Assembly: GCA_945881985.1 (NCBI GenBank)
Contig: CAMCVL010000001.1
Location: 1-64,000, forward strand
Reading direction: 5' to 3'
Length of the DNA stretch: 64,000 nucleotides
Source of the DNA: Rickettsia typhi
GTDB taxonomy: Bacteria; Pseudomonadota; Alphaproteobacteria; Rickettsiales; Deianiraeaceae
This document shows positions 1 through 8,520 of this stretch, piece by piece. The position numbers and the translations under genes are program-made. Every line of letters begins with the position of its first letter. Position 1 is the stretch's first letter. The notes beneath the pieces are model-generated. The model searched no databases, was not told where the DNA came from, and saw only the letters and a program-made list of their open reading frames with translations.

Positions 1-2
1 CA

Positions 3-431
3 GGTGGAACAGGGACGGGAACAGGGGGAGCAAGCTCGGGCTCTCAAGGCACGGCACCAACACTAGCAAACAATGGCACGCCTCTAACAAACGACACAGA
101 GCAATCTAACGACATTCTAACCTACCTCCGCTTTAGCGAGCTCACATCCCACATCCAATCCTCCTCAATGGTTGATTGCAGCGGGGTGGTGGTTGTGGGG
201 GATGTACCAATTGCAAACTCATATTATGTTTATTTACGCAGTGTAGGCGGGGGTGAAAACGCAAATAAAACCAACTCCGATGCTAAATTTAAAGGATCTG
301 TTACGCCTTATGTTACAAGTCAAAACATTTGTAGCTTAACATCTTATACCGCTCAAGATACCACAACAAAAGCCTCGGCAGCTTGCAACAAAAATGGTGA
401 GTGGGTAGCTGTTAATTACACTAGATGTTAA
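3..431 (+). CDS. C-terminal part of an unidentified, possibly pilin-like protein (5' end outside window)
   Basis: The reading frame is open from the left edge to a TAA, so this is the 3' end of a longer gene; a methionine codon at 168 is internal. The visible 142 residues begin with a Gly/Thr/Ser-rich linker (GGTGTGTG), then a Thr/Asn/Ser-rich globular part with four cysteines and a C-terminal NGEWVAVNYTRC. Paired cysteines near an aromatic-rich C-terminus occur in some secreted pilin-like proteins, and a clear prepilin-like gene lies at 8521, but no family can be assigned from this fragment. Function unknown. Confidence 0.6.
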   Translation, partial: GGTGTGTGGASSGSQGTAPTLANNGTPLTNDTEQSNDILTYLRFSELTSHIQSSSMVDCSGVVVVGDVPIANSYYVYLRSVGGGENANKTNSDAKFKGSVTPYVTSQNICSLTSYTAQDTTTKASAACNKNGEWVAVNYTRC

Positions 432-573
432 AATTTACCTCATATTTAAAGCTATCTCACTTAAAATCCTCTAAAATGCTTAAATGATTTGAGGCTATCT
501 ATTTATCTTGCATTTAAAGTAATTTAAGATAGACATATATTGATATTAATTTTATTTATAATAGAGTAAAAAA

Positions 574-1239
574 ATGACAAAAACAAAAATCAAGCAAAGT
601 GTTGCCAATGTGCCATCAAAGCAATATCAATTATTTGAGGGCGACTTACCAAACGACCTTGCAAATCTTGGCAAAAGCATAGCAATAGACACTGAGGCAA
701 TGGGGCTGAATATACTTCGCGACAGACTTTGCCTTGTGCAGATGTGCGATGAAAACGGCACAATAGTCTTGGTAAAGTTTAATTTAGATAAACCTTACAA
801 TGCACCAAATCTTACAAGGCTGATGATGGATGAAGGTGTTGAAAAAATCTTCCATTTTGCTCGTTTTGATGTTGCAATAATCAAGTATTATCTTAATATT
901 AAATACATTCCAAATGTTTTTTGCACTAAAATATCTTCAAAACTTGCAAGAACCTACACTGACAGACACGGGCTTAAAACCCTCGTGCGTGAATTTACTG
1001 ATATAGTGCTTGATAAAGAGCAGCAAACAAGCAACTGGGGCAGTTCTGTACTTACAAAGGAGCAAATTGATTATGCAATTTGCGATGTGATATATTTGCA
1101 TAAAATAAAGGATGGCTTGGTGAAGATGCTTGGTGCATCGGGCAGGCTTGAAATTGCCTATAAATGCTTTGCAAGCCTTGATCTAGTGTGCGATCTTGAT
1201 ATTGGTAGCTTTGGCGGCTCTGACATATTTAACCATTAG
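574..1239 (+). CDS. rnd: Ribonuclease D-type 3'-5' exonuclease (short form)
   Basis: A 221-residue DEDDy exonuclease of the RNase D family, which trims 3' ends of structured RNAs such as tRNA precursors in the cytoplasm. The three exonuclease motifs are visible: Exo I with D39 and E41 (IAIDTEAMGL), Exo II with D99 (HFARFDVAI) and Exo III with Y166 and D170 (YAICD). The protein stops after the catalytic domain and lacks the HRDC domains of E. coli RNase D; such short forms are common in Alphaproteobacteria. ATG start after an A-rich stretch. The next gene, rsmI, begins 24 bp downstream, so the two RNA-maturation genes probably share a transcript. Confidence 0.9.
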   Translation: MTKTKIKQSVANVPSKQYQLFEGDLPNDLANLGKSIAIDTEAMGLNILRDRLCLVQMCDENGTIVLVKFNLDKPYNAPNLTRLMMDEGVEKIFHFARFDVAIIKYYLNIKYIPNVFCTKISSKLARTYTDRHGLKTLVREFTDIVLDKEQQTSNWGSSVLTKEQIDYAICDVIYLHKIKDGLVKMLGASGRLEIAYKCFASLDLVCDLDIGSFGGSDIFNH

Positions 1240-1263
1240 TTTAACTATTAAAACAATCAAGCT

Positions 1264-2208
1264 ATGCAGGCAAATAATAACGATTTTTTGCTAAATGCGG
1301 CTGGCACAATAATTCAGCAAATTGCAGGGCAAAGCTTTAAACCAGCATTAAACTTGGTTGCAACCCCAATAGGCAACATTGGCGATTTTACCTTAAGGGC
1401 AATTAACACCTTAAAGCTAAGTGATGTAATACTTTGTGAGGATACAAACCTTACCTATAAAATGCTTTGCAGGCTTGGTTTTGAATGTAAAAACCTGCTT
1501 CACTACAACGATTTTGCAAAGATGCAGGACATAGACAACTTGCTCTTTAAAGTGCAAAATGGGCTTAGCATTAGCCTTGTTAGCGATGCTGGGGTGCCGG
1601 GGCTTTCGGACCCTAGCTTTAAGATAGTTCAAAGAGCCAGAGAGCTTGAAATTTTAGTATCCATCTGCCCGGGGGCATGTGCACTTAGTAGCGGCATTGC
1701 ACTTGCTGGGCTTGAGGAAGGAAGTTTTTGCTTTATGAGCTTTTTTGATAAGCAAAAATTAGACTTTGTCAAATCAAACAACATTTTAAGTAAGCTTAGT
1801 GTTGTTTTTTTTGAAAATCCTAAATCCCTCCCCAAAACCCTGCAAACAATATCATTAGAGCTTGGTGGTGATTTAATGGTTAGCGTTGCAAGGGAGATTA
1901 GTAAGCTTCATGAGGAGTTTTTTTGCTTTAAGCTTTGCGATATAGCTAAGTTTAATGATAAAATTAACAATTTAAAAGGCGAGCTTGTGTTTGTTTTAAC
2001 TAACTTGGAGACAAAAGATTTTGCTGGCAATGGCTCCACAAAAGCAATTGAAGTTTGCAATGACTTTTTTGCCAAAAACGCATTTGCCAAAAACCTTACA
2101 ACCCAAAACTGTATTGATTTAATAATGCAAATTTACCCATCTGCACGCCTTGTGCCAAAAAAAACTCTGTATAATTTAATTATTGATGTAAAAAAACCTG
2201 AATTGTAA
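1264..2208 (+). CDS. rsmI: 16S rRNA (cytidine-1402-2'-O)-methyltransferase
   Basis: RsmI uses S-adenosylmethionine to 2'-O-methylate C1402 of 16S rRNA in the decoding centre. The 314-residue protein has the tetrapyrrole-methylase-like fold signatures: LVATPIGN at residues 31-38, CEDTNLTYKML near 58, SDAGVPGLSDPSF near 107 and FFENPKSLPKTL near 182. The usual PGPSA loop is altered to PGACA, and the SDAGTPxISDPG motif is slightly changed; fold and length (E. coli about 286 aa) still fit. The C-terminal part is poorly conserved, as usual. It lies 24 bp after rnd. Confidence 0.9.
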   Translation: MQANNNDFLLNAAGTIIQQIAGQSFKPALNLVATPIGNIGDFTLRAINTLKLSDVILCEDTNLTYKMLCRLGFECKNLLHYNDFAKMQDIDNLLFKVQNGLSISLVSDAGVPGLSDPSFKIVQRARELEILVSICPGACALSSGIALAGLEEGSFCFMSFFDKQKLDFVKSNNILSKLSVVFFENPKSLPKTLQTISLELGGDLMVSVAREISKLHEEFFCFKLCDIAKFNDKINNLKGELVFVLTNLETKDFAGNGSTKAIEVCNDFFAKNAFAKNLTTQNCIDLIMQIYPSARLVPKKTLYNLIIDVKKPEL

Positions 2209-2273
2209 AGATTGATTAATTTATAGCTGAATTTGGCATTGATATTATAGTTAGCTTATTTTTTAGAATTTGT

Positions 2274-2302
2274 TTGAAATATAAAATTTATCATTTTATA
2301 AC
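2274..2302 (+). promoter_or_regulatory. Predicted sigma-70 promoter for ddl-ftsQ
   Basis: TTGAAA (2274-2279), 17 bp spacer, TATAAC (2297-2302), 35 bp before the ATG of ddl. It is in the 129-bp gap after rsmI, so ddl and ftsQ may start their own transcript. Confidence 0.5.
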
Positions 2303-2337
2303 TTTACCAATTCTTTGTATTTTTGTACATTAATATT

Positions 2338-3270
2338 ATGACCAAAAAAAAAGTTTTGCTAATATGTGGCGGCACTGATGTTGAGGCTGATGTTTCAAGG
2401 TCTACCGCACTGTCAATTGAAGAAGCAATTAAAAACGATACCAATTACGAGGTTATTAAGTACGATTTTTTACCATCAACACTTAAGCAAACTCTTAGTA
2501 GTGTAAAACCTGATGTTGTGCTAAATGCAATGTGTGGTAAGTGGGGTGAGGATGGTGTTTTGCAAAAAATATTGGATTATGAACAGATTCCTTATAGTCA
2601 TTCTGGTTACTTTGCCAGTTGCAGCGGTATGAATAAAAACTTTACCTGTGCAATAGCAAGGGCGGCTGGCATTAAAACAACAACAAATAGTAGGCTTATT
2701 ACAAAGCAAGACCTTGTAAATGGCAACTATATAGTTGAAAGAAAAACCCTTATAAAGCCAAATTCGCAAGGTTCTTCATGTGGCTGTTACAAGCTTGACA
2801 TAGGGCAAAAGCTTAATGAACAACAGGTAAATTTTGTAAAAAATAATACCGAGACCTTCTATATCTTTGAAGACCTATTTGTAAATGGTGTTGATGTTAC
2901 CATAGGTATATTTGACAACAAAGTTGCCGGATCCGTTGAGGCGGTTGCAAAAAGTGGATTTTTTGACTACGAAGCAAAATACACAAAGGGTTCTACTGAT
3001 AAATACATGCCGCCAAGAATTCCTGCATCACTTTTAACACAACTTGAAGCCCACGCTTTAACAATGCACAACCTTTTGCAGGCAAGCCATGTATCTCGTA
3101 GCGACTTTATGGTAAATCCAGATGGTGATTACATCTTTTTAGAAACAAACATCTGTCCAGCTATGACGCCCACATCATTTTTACCAGCTATAGCAAGCCA
3201 TTATCTTAATATAGACTATCACAATCTTGTTGTAAGTCTTATTGAAAACGCAAGCTACAGAGAAATATAA
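2338..3270 (+). CDS. ddl: D-alanine--D-alanine ligase
   Basis: An ATP-grasp ligase that joins two D-alanines for the peptidoglycan stem peptide. About 310 residues, family length. Visible motifs: N-terminal CGGTDVEADVS (variant of GGxSxExxVS), ATP-grasp KPNSQGSSCG near residue 140, EDLFVNGVDVTIG near 185, and metal-binding LETNICPAMTP near 269, where most family members have N-x-x-P-G-M-T. I chose ATG 2338 rather than the in-frame TTG at 2323 because the protein then starts directly on the first beta strand. The end lies at or just before the start of ftsQ, a classic division-cluster pairing. It implies that this organism makes a cell wall. Confidence 0.92.
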   Translation: MTKKKVLLICGGTDVEADVSRSTALSIEEAIKNDTNYEVIKYDFLPSTLKQTLSSVKPDVVLNAMCGKWGEDGVLQKILDYEQIPYSHSGYFASCSGMNKNFTCAIARAAGIKTTTNSRLITKQDLVNGNYIVERKTLIKPNSQGSSCGCYKLDIGQKLNEQQVNFVKNNTETFYIFEDLFVNGVDVTIGIFDNKVAGSVEAVAKSGFFDYEAKYTKGSTDKYMPPRIPASLLTQLEAHALTMHNLLQASHVSRSDFMVNPDGDYIFLETNICPAMTPTSFLPAIASHYLNIDYHNLVVSLIENASYREI

Positions 3271-3289
3271 ACCATTTGCTCTGTTATAT

Positions 3290-4222
3290 ATGATATGGAG
3301 GTTTTGCAACGCTACATCTAAGTTTATTGCTGGATTTTTTGCAAAGGATAGGCTTTCCTCAATGGCAATCCATAGGTCTTTGTCAATCAGTATATATAAA
3401 TTTCTCTCCATATCTTTTTTTTGCTTTAGCATTGCTTTGGCCTTGTATTTAGCATGTGTAATATTTAATATTGGTGATGTACGAAGCAAAATTCTTGGCA
3501 TTTTTACCGATAAAGCAAGGCAAATGCACAACTTGAGCTTTGGAATTTTGCAGAAAAAATCGCCAATGGTAAGCGTTAGCGACCTAAAATATATTAATAA
3601 AATTGAAATTGAAGATATAGCATATCGTCACACCGCTTCAAAGAACATTGCAATGATTAATCTTGACGATATTTATAAAGATATTAAGCAAAACCCCTTG
3701 GTGAAAGATGTTTATATTAGGCGTTACTTTGACAATCGTATTAAAATTATCGTTTTTGAAAAACAGGTAAGCTACATAATTTACTTAAAGCAAAATGGCA
3801 AAACTACAACTTTAATAGCTGATGAAGATGGGGGGATTGTATCCTTTGACAAAATAATACCAAATGGCTTAAGGGAAATGCCAAGTATCTACACAACATG
3901 TGGCGGTAAGGATTTTGAAGCAAAGCTTTTACCTTTGCAAAGGGCTGTTTTACAGTTTAAGGACCTGCACTCTCAAATTGCAAGCCTTGATTTGTTTGAG
4001 TGCTTATCGTGGACCGTAACCCTTAAAAATGGCACTAAGCTTTTACTGGCTGACGATGATGAAAGCGGCTCGTTCCATAAATACTACAAAAATCTGGAGT
4101 TAATTAATCAAATAAATAAAAAGATTGAAAGTATAGACCTGCGTTTTGAAGGTAAAATATACATTAAAAAAGGTGGCGATTTAGATTTAAAATCCATTCA
4201 GGCAACTGATAACAAGGTATAA
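3290..4222 (+). CDS. ftsQ: Cell-division protein FtsQ
   Basis: FtsQ is a bitopic inner-membrane protein that links early and late divisome proteins in the periplasm. The sequence shows a basic cytoplasmic N-terminus, one membrane segment (about residues 38-59, FLSISFFCFSIALALYLAC) and a POTRA-type domain (about 95-165) with NLDDIYKDIKQNPLVKDVYI and RIKIIVFEKQ, which match the conserved 'L...i...P.v..v.v.R..P..l.i.v.E..p' pattern. The start is uncertain: ATG 3290 gives 310 aa; a TTG at 3242 would overlap ddl by 29 bp and add 16 residues. Its position directly after ddl supports the call. ftsA and ftsZ are not next to it. Confidence 0.85.
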   Translation: MIWRFCNATSKFIAGFFAKDRLSSMAIHRSLSISIYKFLSISFFCFSIALALYLACVIFNIGDVRSKILGIFTDKARQMHNLSFGILQKKSPMVSVSDLKYINKIEIEDIAYRHTASKNIAMINLDDIYKDIKQNPLVKDVYIRRYFDNRIKIIVFEKQVSYIIYLKQNGKTTTLIADEDGGIVSFDKIIPNGLREMPSIYTTCGGKDFEAKLLPLQRAVLQFKDLHSQIASLDLFECLSWTVTLKNGTKLLLADDDESGSFHKYYKNLELINQINKKIESIDLRFEGKIYIKKGGDLDLKSIQATDNKV

Positions 4223-4284
4223 TTTTGTTATCATCATAATTTGCAATTGGATTTGCCATTGATAAAGAATTTTTAAAAGTTTCT

Positions 4285-4701
4285 ATGATTTTACACTCAG
4301 ACTTTGCAAGCAAAACCCCAGTAACAAAGCTGCAACACTGCATTGTTTTAATGGAAGATTGCCAGCCAAATCCTTGGCTAATAATTGTGCCAGATACTGG
4401 TAAAAGCCCATTTGATGCGGTTGATATTACGGATTTAGATTTTGATTTACAGGTAAAAATTTTGCACGAAGTTAACATCTGTGCCAATGTTATAAAAGCA
4501 ATGTTTAAGCCTTACAAGCTAAATATTGCAAGTTTTGGTAATGTTACGCCGCAATTACACATTCATATACAAGCTAGGTTTAAGTACGATGAGCACTTTG
4601 CTAAACCTTTGTTTGGCTTGGTAAATCGTGGATTTACAGATAGTCAAACACGCCTTGAAGCTGCCCTTGCAATCAAAAATGCCATAGAGGCAAAGCTTTA
4701 A
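4285..4701 (+). CDS. HIT-family protein (diadenosine polyphosphate hydrolase-like)
   Basis: A small protein (138 aa from ATG 4285) with the histidine-triad region PQLHIHIQARF, preceded by NIASFGNV. HIT proteins hydrolyse or transfer nucleotidyl groups; this subgroup is annotated as Ap4A hydrolase-like, but the substrate here is unknown. The reading frame stays open upstream to a TAA at 4237 and encodes FAIDKEFLKVS just before the ATG. That stretch resembles the usual N-terminus of this family (F-x-L-D-x-x-L). No ATG, GTG or TTG lies there, only ATT codons, so the real start may be non-canonical or the first strand may be lost. Confidence 0.8.
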   Translation: MILHSDFASKTPVTKLQHCIVLMEDCQPNPWLIIVPDTGKSPFDAVDITDLDFDLQVKILHEVNICANVIKAMFKPYKLNIASFGNVTPQLHIHIQARFKYDEHFAKPLFGLVNRGFTDSQTRLEAALAIKNAIEAKL

Positions 4702-5090
4702 AATTTATTATTGTTCTTTTTAGCAAAAGCCAATCAGTAATCTTACCCGCTACATTTGCAACTGTTAAATCAAAGCGGATTGCTTGTATAGTGCAAAAAA
4801 CCATTGCAAAATATATACTAGTTTGATTGTGCTTGCAAACAAAACAATCTTACTAGCAATAATACATTGTGTATTTTTAAAATCTGCTTAAACAAAACTT
4901 TGGCAGCATAAAGACTAATATCCAAGGCAATATATCCAAGGCAATTGTAAAATTGAATTTGATGTAAATTGATACAAAAAGCTCTACAACATCTTAGAGG
5001 TTAAAGACTTTTTTGATATTAATTGTAATCTGTAAATATTTTGCCTTAGGCATAATTTTAGATTGGATTGTTATTATTTTTTGTCAAGAT
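4702..5090 (+). other. Intergenic region, no gene recognised
   Basis: AT-rich spacer before the GTA-like gene. It contains a short direct repeat, ATATCCAAGGCAAT twice near 4918-4945. In-frame codons from a TTG at 5013 precede the following gene, but they encode an atypical hydrophobic stretch. No tRNA fold, strong promoter or terminator was seen. Confidence 0.5.
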
Positions 5091-8000
5091 ATGTTTTTCT
5101 CCTCCGTTTTAAGTTTGTTATTGCCAACAGACGCACTTTCTTTGGCAAGGGGTATTAATGGTGCTGTTGGGTCTATAACTAAGTTGCAAAATGAACTTAC
5201 AAGCCTTAGTGGCTTTGATGAACTAAATTTTGTCTCAAATAATGACATTGCCTTTGTGCATGACGGTGCAGCTGTGCCTTTGATATACGGCACCGGAATA
5301 GTAAGGGGGCAAAAGATTTGGTCTAGCGACATAACAGTTAACCAAACAAACAAAAGAAGATACATTAACATAGCCTATATGATTTGCGGTGGCGAGATTG
5401 ACTCCCTTGTTCAGGTGTATCACGGCAAACAGCCAATTAGCATAGAGGGTTTTAATTACAGGCTTTACAAGGGCAGCGACACTCAAATGCCAGACCCTTT
5501 AACCAAGCAGGCAACCCAAAACGACTTAGCCTTTAGGGGGGTGGCTTACATAGTTTTTGAAAATCTGGACATTACAAGCTTTGCCGGCAATGCTCCTAAC
5601 TTATATTTTAAAGTTAGCAAAACAAAAACAAATGTTGCCAAGCTAAATGACCCATCACCATTAATTAAAGCAATTAACCTGATACCGGGCACAGGGGAGT
5701 TTGTTTTGGACACTAAGATGCAAAAAAAAATTCACGGAGTTTTTGACGGAACAAAGTTTAGCCCATCTGGTGCGGTAAGTGATGTTAATTACAACACTGG
5801 GCTTGGCGTAAGTGACCTTGAAGCATCACTTGATAATCTTAGGCAGGATTTGCCAAACACTCAGTGGGTATCAAGCGTTGTGTGCTGGTTTTGCGATAAC
5901 TTGGACGCATCAAAGGCAAGTGTATATCCGGCTGCCGAATATTCCTTTAGCGGTGTTACAAGCCCTGATGATTGGAAGGTTGCTGGTGTTTCTAGGCAAG
6001 GGGCAAGGCAAATATCAAAAGACCAAAGCGGCAGGGTAAATTATGGCGGCACAACAAGTGATGTTGCGGTTTTAAGAGGCATTGAAGAAATCAAAAAACG
6101 CGGCTATAAGGTAATGTTTTATCCGATGATAATGATGGACTTGCCCGGCAAGCCGTGGCGAGGGCATTTAACCTGCAAAGCTAGCGATATTGAAGGCTTT
6201 TTTAACAAGCCAGATGGATATAATCAATTTATCTTGCATTATGCAAAGCTTGTTAAGGGCAAGGTTGATGCCTTTATTATTGGTAGCGAGATGATAGGGC
6301 TTACCAAGATAAAAGGGGCAGAGCAGGGTGATGATTATCCTGCTGTTAGAGAGCTTAAAAATTTGGCAAAACAAGTTAAAAGTATTTTGGGTGGTAATGT
6401 TAAAGTATCTTACGCGGCGGACTGGAGCGAGTATCATCACACCGATGGGGGGTGGTATAATCTTGACCCATTATGGAGCGATGAAAATATAGATTTTGTG
6501 GGTATTGATGCTTACTTTCCGCTAACTAACACAAGGCAAAGTCCATCCGTGGATGATATTTTAAGTGGCTTTACCACAGGCGAGGGCTATGATTGCTACT
6601 ATAGCTACGACAGAAGCCAAACCTATCCCCTATCCCCAGCCTATGCCTGGAAAGATGTGAGGTGGTTTTTGCAAAATAAGCATTACAATCCAAATGGCTT
6701 GGCAAGCAGCTGGGTACCAAGTAGCAAAAAGATTTGGTTTGTGGAATATGGCTTTCCATCGGTGGATTTGTGTTCCAATCAGCCAAATGTTTTTTACAAT
6801 CCAGAGGCTTTGGACGGCGGATTGCCTAGATTTTCGCAAGGATACAGCAACTTTAAAACGCAGCAAGATGCAATTTTTGCAAGCGAGACTTTTTTTGCAA
6901 ATAACACTGACATAATAGAAAGGGCATTTTTATGGGCGTGGGACGCAAGACCTTACCCTTACTTTCCGCGTCTTTTAGATGTATGGAGTGATGGCGATCT
7001 TTGGAGGTACGGGCACTGGGTTAATGGCAAGCTTGCATCTTCAAATCTTGGTGATATTGTGCGTGACATTTGTTTGCAAGCTGGCTTTAAAAGCGATGAG
7101 GTTGATACAAGTCTGTTGGACCAAGGGGTTGAAGGTTTTGTGATTAATCGCAAGATTAGCTTTGAGTCCATGATAAAAATGCTTGCAATGGTTTATTTGT
7201 TTGACTGCACCATGGAGGATGGCATCTTAAAATTTGTACCTTTGCATCTTTTGCGGCAAATTAACATTGATTTTGACGATGTGTTGCTTAACACTCAGCA
7301 GCTTAAAGAGTTTAATGATACTGAGTTTAGTGATGCTAAGGGGGTAAAGTGTGTGGAAGTTTATTTTTACGACTCGCAAAACAATATGCAGGTTACTAGC
7401 GTTACGGCTGGTGTGGATATTGGGCTTGCAGCAAAAACAATGCAGGTGCAATTGCCTGTTGTAATGAGTCCATCGCGTGCTATGGAGACGGCAAATTTAA
7501 TTATCAACTGCCTTGCAGGGTTTGTGGGGTACGGTGTGTTAACCTTGCCACTTGAAAAATACTCTGGCTTAAAGCCCCTTGATGTTTTAATCTACGAGCA
7601 AAATGGCATTGTAAAAAGTTTTGTAATAAAAGAAACTAGCATTGAAGGCGAGATTATAAAGCTTAAAGGGCAGGGCGTTTTGGGTAGTTTTTTTGGTCTT
7701 GCGGATAGTTACCACAAGGCAAGGCTTGAAGCTGCAAACAAGGCAAACCAAACTCAGTTAAACCTTGGGGCGGGGCAGATTGCTAATTTTAGAATCTTAA
7801 GTACACAAAGCCTTAGTGAAGATGGTTTTTATCTTGGACTTGAATCCGATAGCCTTGTCGCCAATGATAATTTGAAGGTTTTTGCCTCTGCTGATGGTGG
7901 ATTAAATTTTACAAAACTTTGCGAGCTTAATGCAAAATGCAAAAGCTTTGAGGTTGTAGATTTTGTAAAAAATGATGATTTAAATCCAGCCCTTCTGGAC

Positions 8001-8312
8001 GGACTTTCGTTTGTAGTAGCAAAAGCGGCGGATGGTTTTTTTGATGGATTGACTAACTGCAACATCGTCTTTGCAGGCGAGCTTTGCACTGCTTATAAGA
8101 TTGACAGACTTACAAGCTACCATCTGCAAACTGCCGAAGATGGCTTTGCATTTTACAAGCTAACAAATTTTACAAGATACAATATTGCAAAAAGCATTGA
8201 TTGCCAAATTAGCTTTAAGGGTAGTAAGTGTATGATTATAGACTCTGGCGTGGTATTTGTTGCAAATTCTGTACTTGGTAGCCTTAAAACCTTAAGGTTA
8301 AAACTTGCATAA
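5091..8312 (+). CDS. Gene-transfer-agent gp15-like tail protein with TIM-barrel-like domain
   Basis: A 1,073-residue protein (from ATG 5091) resembling the large tail-tip protein of alphaproteobacterial gene transfer agents (gp15 of the Rhodobacter GTA), which forms the baseplate hub and host-contact part. Visible parts are an N-terminal tail-hub region with GAAVPLIYGTG and RYINIAYMICGGEID, a glycosidase-like TIM-barrel region from about residue 230 to 620 (VSSVVCWFCD, GYKVMFYPMIMMDLPG, FVEYGFPSVD, FLWAWDARPYP) and a C-terminal tail-protein region. No other GTA or phage gene is adjacent. In Rickettsiales, GTA genes are scattered in the genome, and this fits that pattern. A TTG at 5013 could extend the N-terminus by 26 residues. 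Confidence 0.85.
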   Translation: MFFSSVLSLLLPTDALSLARGINGAVGSITKLQNELTSLSGFDELNFVSNNDIAFVHDGAAVPLIYGTGIVRGQKIWSSDITVNQTNKRRYINIAYMICGGEIDSLVQVYHGKQPISIEGFNYRLYKGSDTQMPDPLTKQATQNDLAFRGVAYIVFENLDITSFAGNAPNLYFKVSKTKTNVAKLNDPSPLIKAINLIPGTGEFVLDTKMQKKIHGVFDGTKFSPSGAVSDVNYNTGLGVSDLEASLDNLRQDLPNTQWVSSVVCWFCDNLDASKASVYPAAEYSFSGVTSPDDWKVAGVSRQGARQISKDQSGRVNYGGTTSDVAVLRGIEEIKKRGYKVMFYPMIMMDLPGKPWRGHLTCKASDIEGFFNKPDGYNQFILHYAKLVKGKVDAFIIGSEMIGLTKIKGAEQGDDYPAVRELKNLAKQVKSILGGNVKVSYAADWSEYHHTDGGWYNLDPLWSDENIDFVGIDAYFPLTNTRQSPSVDDILSGFTTGEGYDCYYSYDRSQTYPLSPAYAWKDVRWFLQNKHYNPNGLASSWVPSSKKIWFVEYGFPSVDLCSNQPNVFYNPEALDGGLPRFSQGYSNFKTQQDAIFASETFFANNTDIIERAFLWAWDARPYPYFPRLLDVWSDGDLWRYGHWVNGKLASSNLGDIVRDICLQAGFKSDEVDTSLLDQGVEGFVINRKISFESMIKMLAMVYLFDCTMEDGILKFVPLHLLRQINIDFDDVLLNTQQLKEFNDTEFSDAKGVKCVEVYFYDSQNNMQVTSVTAGVDIGLAAKTMQVQLPVVMSPSRAMETANLIINCLAGFVGYGVLTLPLEKYSGLKPLDVLIYEQNGIVKSFVIKETSIEGEIIKLKGQGVLGSFFGLADSYHKARLEAANKANQTQLNLGAGQIANFRILSTQSLSEDGFYLGLESDSLVANDNLKVFASADGGLNFTKLCELNAKCKSFEVVDFVKNDDLNPALLDGLSFVVAKAADGFFDGLTNCNIVFAGELCTAYKIDRLTSYHLQTAEDGFAFYKLTNFTRYNIAKSIDCQISFKGSKCMIIDSGVVFVANSVLGSLKTLRLKLA

Positions 8313-8445
8313 CAATATCACATTTAATTTAAGATTATGGCAAAAGTATTTATAAGTTATAGTTAAGATTAAATTTATAACACGCGTAATATTAGATAAA
8401 TACAATAAATTTTAGATATTTATTATAAAAATATATATTTTACTA

Positions 8446-8474
8446 TTGACAAGCGAAATTTTATTTTATAACAT
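8446..8474 (+). promoter_or_regulatory. Strong predicted promoter for the prepilin-like gene
   Basis: A consensus TTGACA (8446-8451), a 17-bp spacer and TAACAT (8469-8474) lie 46 bp before the ATG at 8521. This is one of the best promoter matches in the window, so the gene is likely transcribed alone. Confidence 0.65.
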
Positions 8475-8520
8475 TTATTTTGCTTAAAGCTATTTTGTAT
8501 TAATTTATGTCTATTTTTTT

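Noticed and set aside
4702-5090. tRNA or small RNA gene in this and other long gaps (30693-31017, 35147-35558, 41330-41712)
   Set aside because: I looked for T-arm (GTTCRANNC) and acceptor-stem patterns on both strands and saw none; a covariance search would be decisive.
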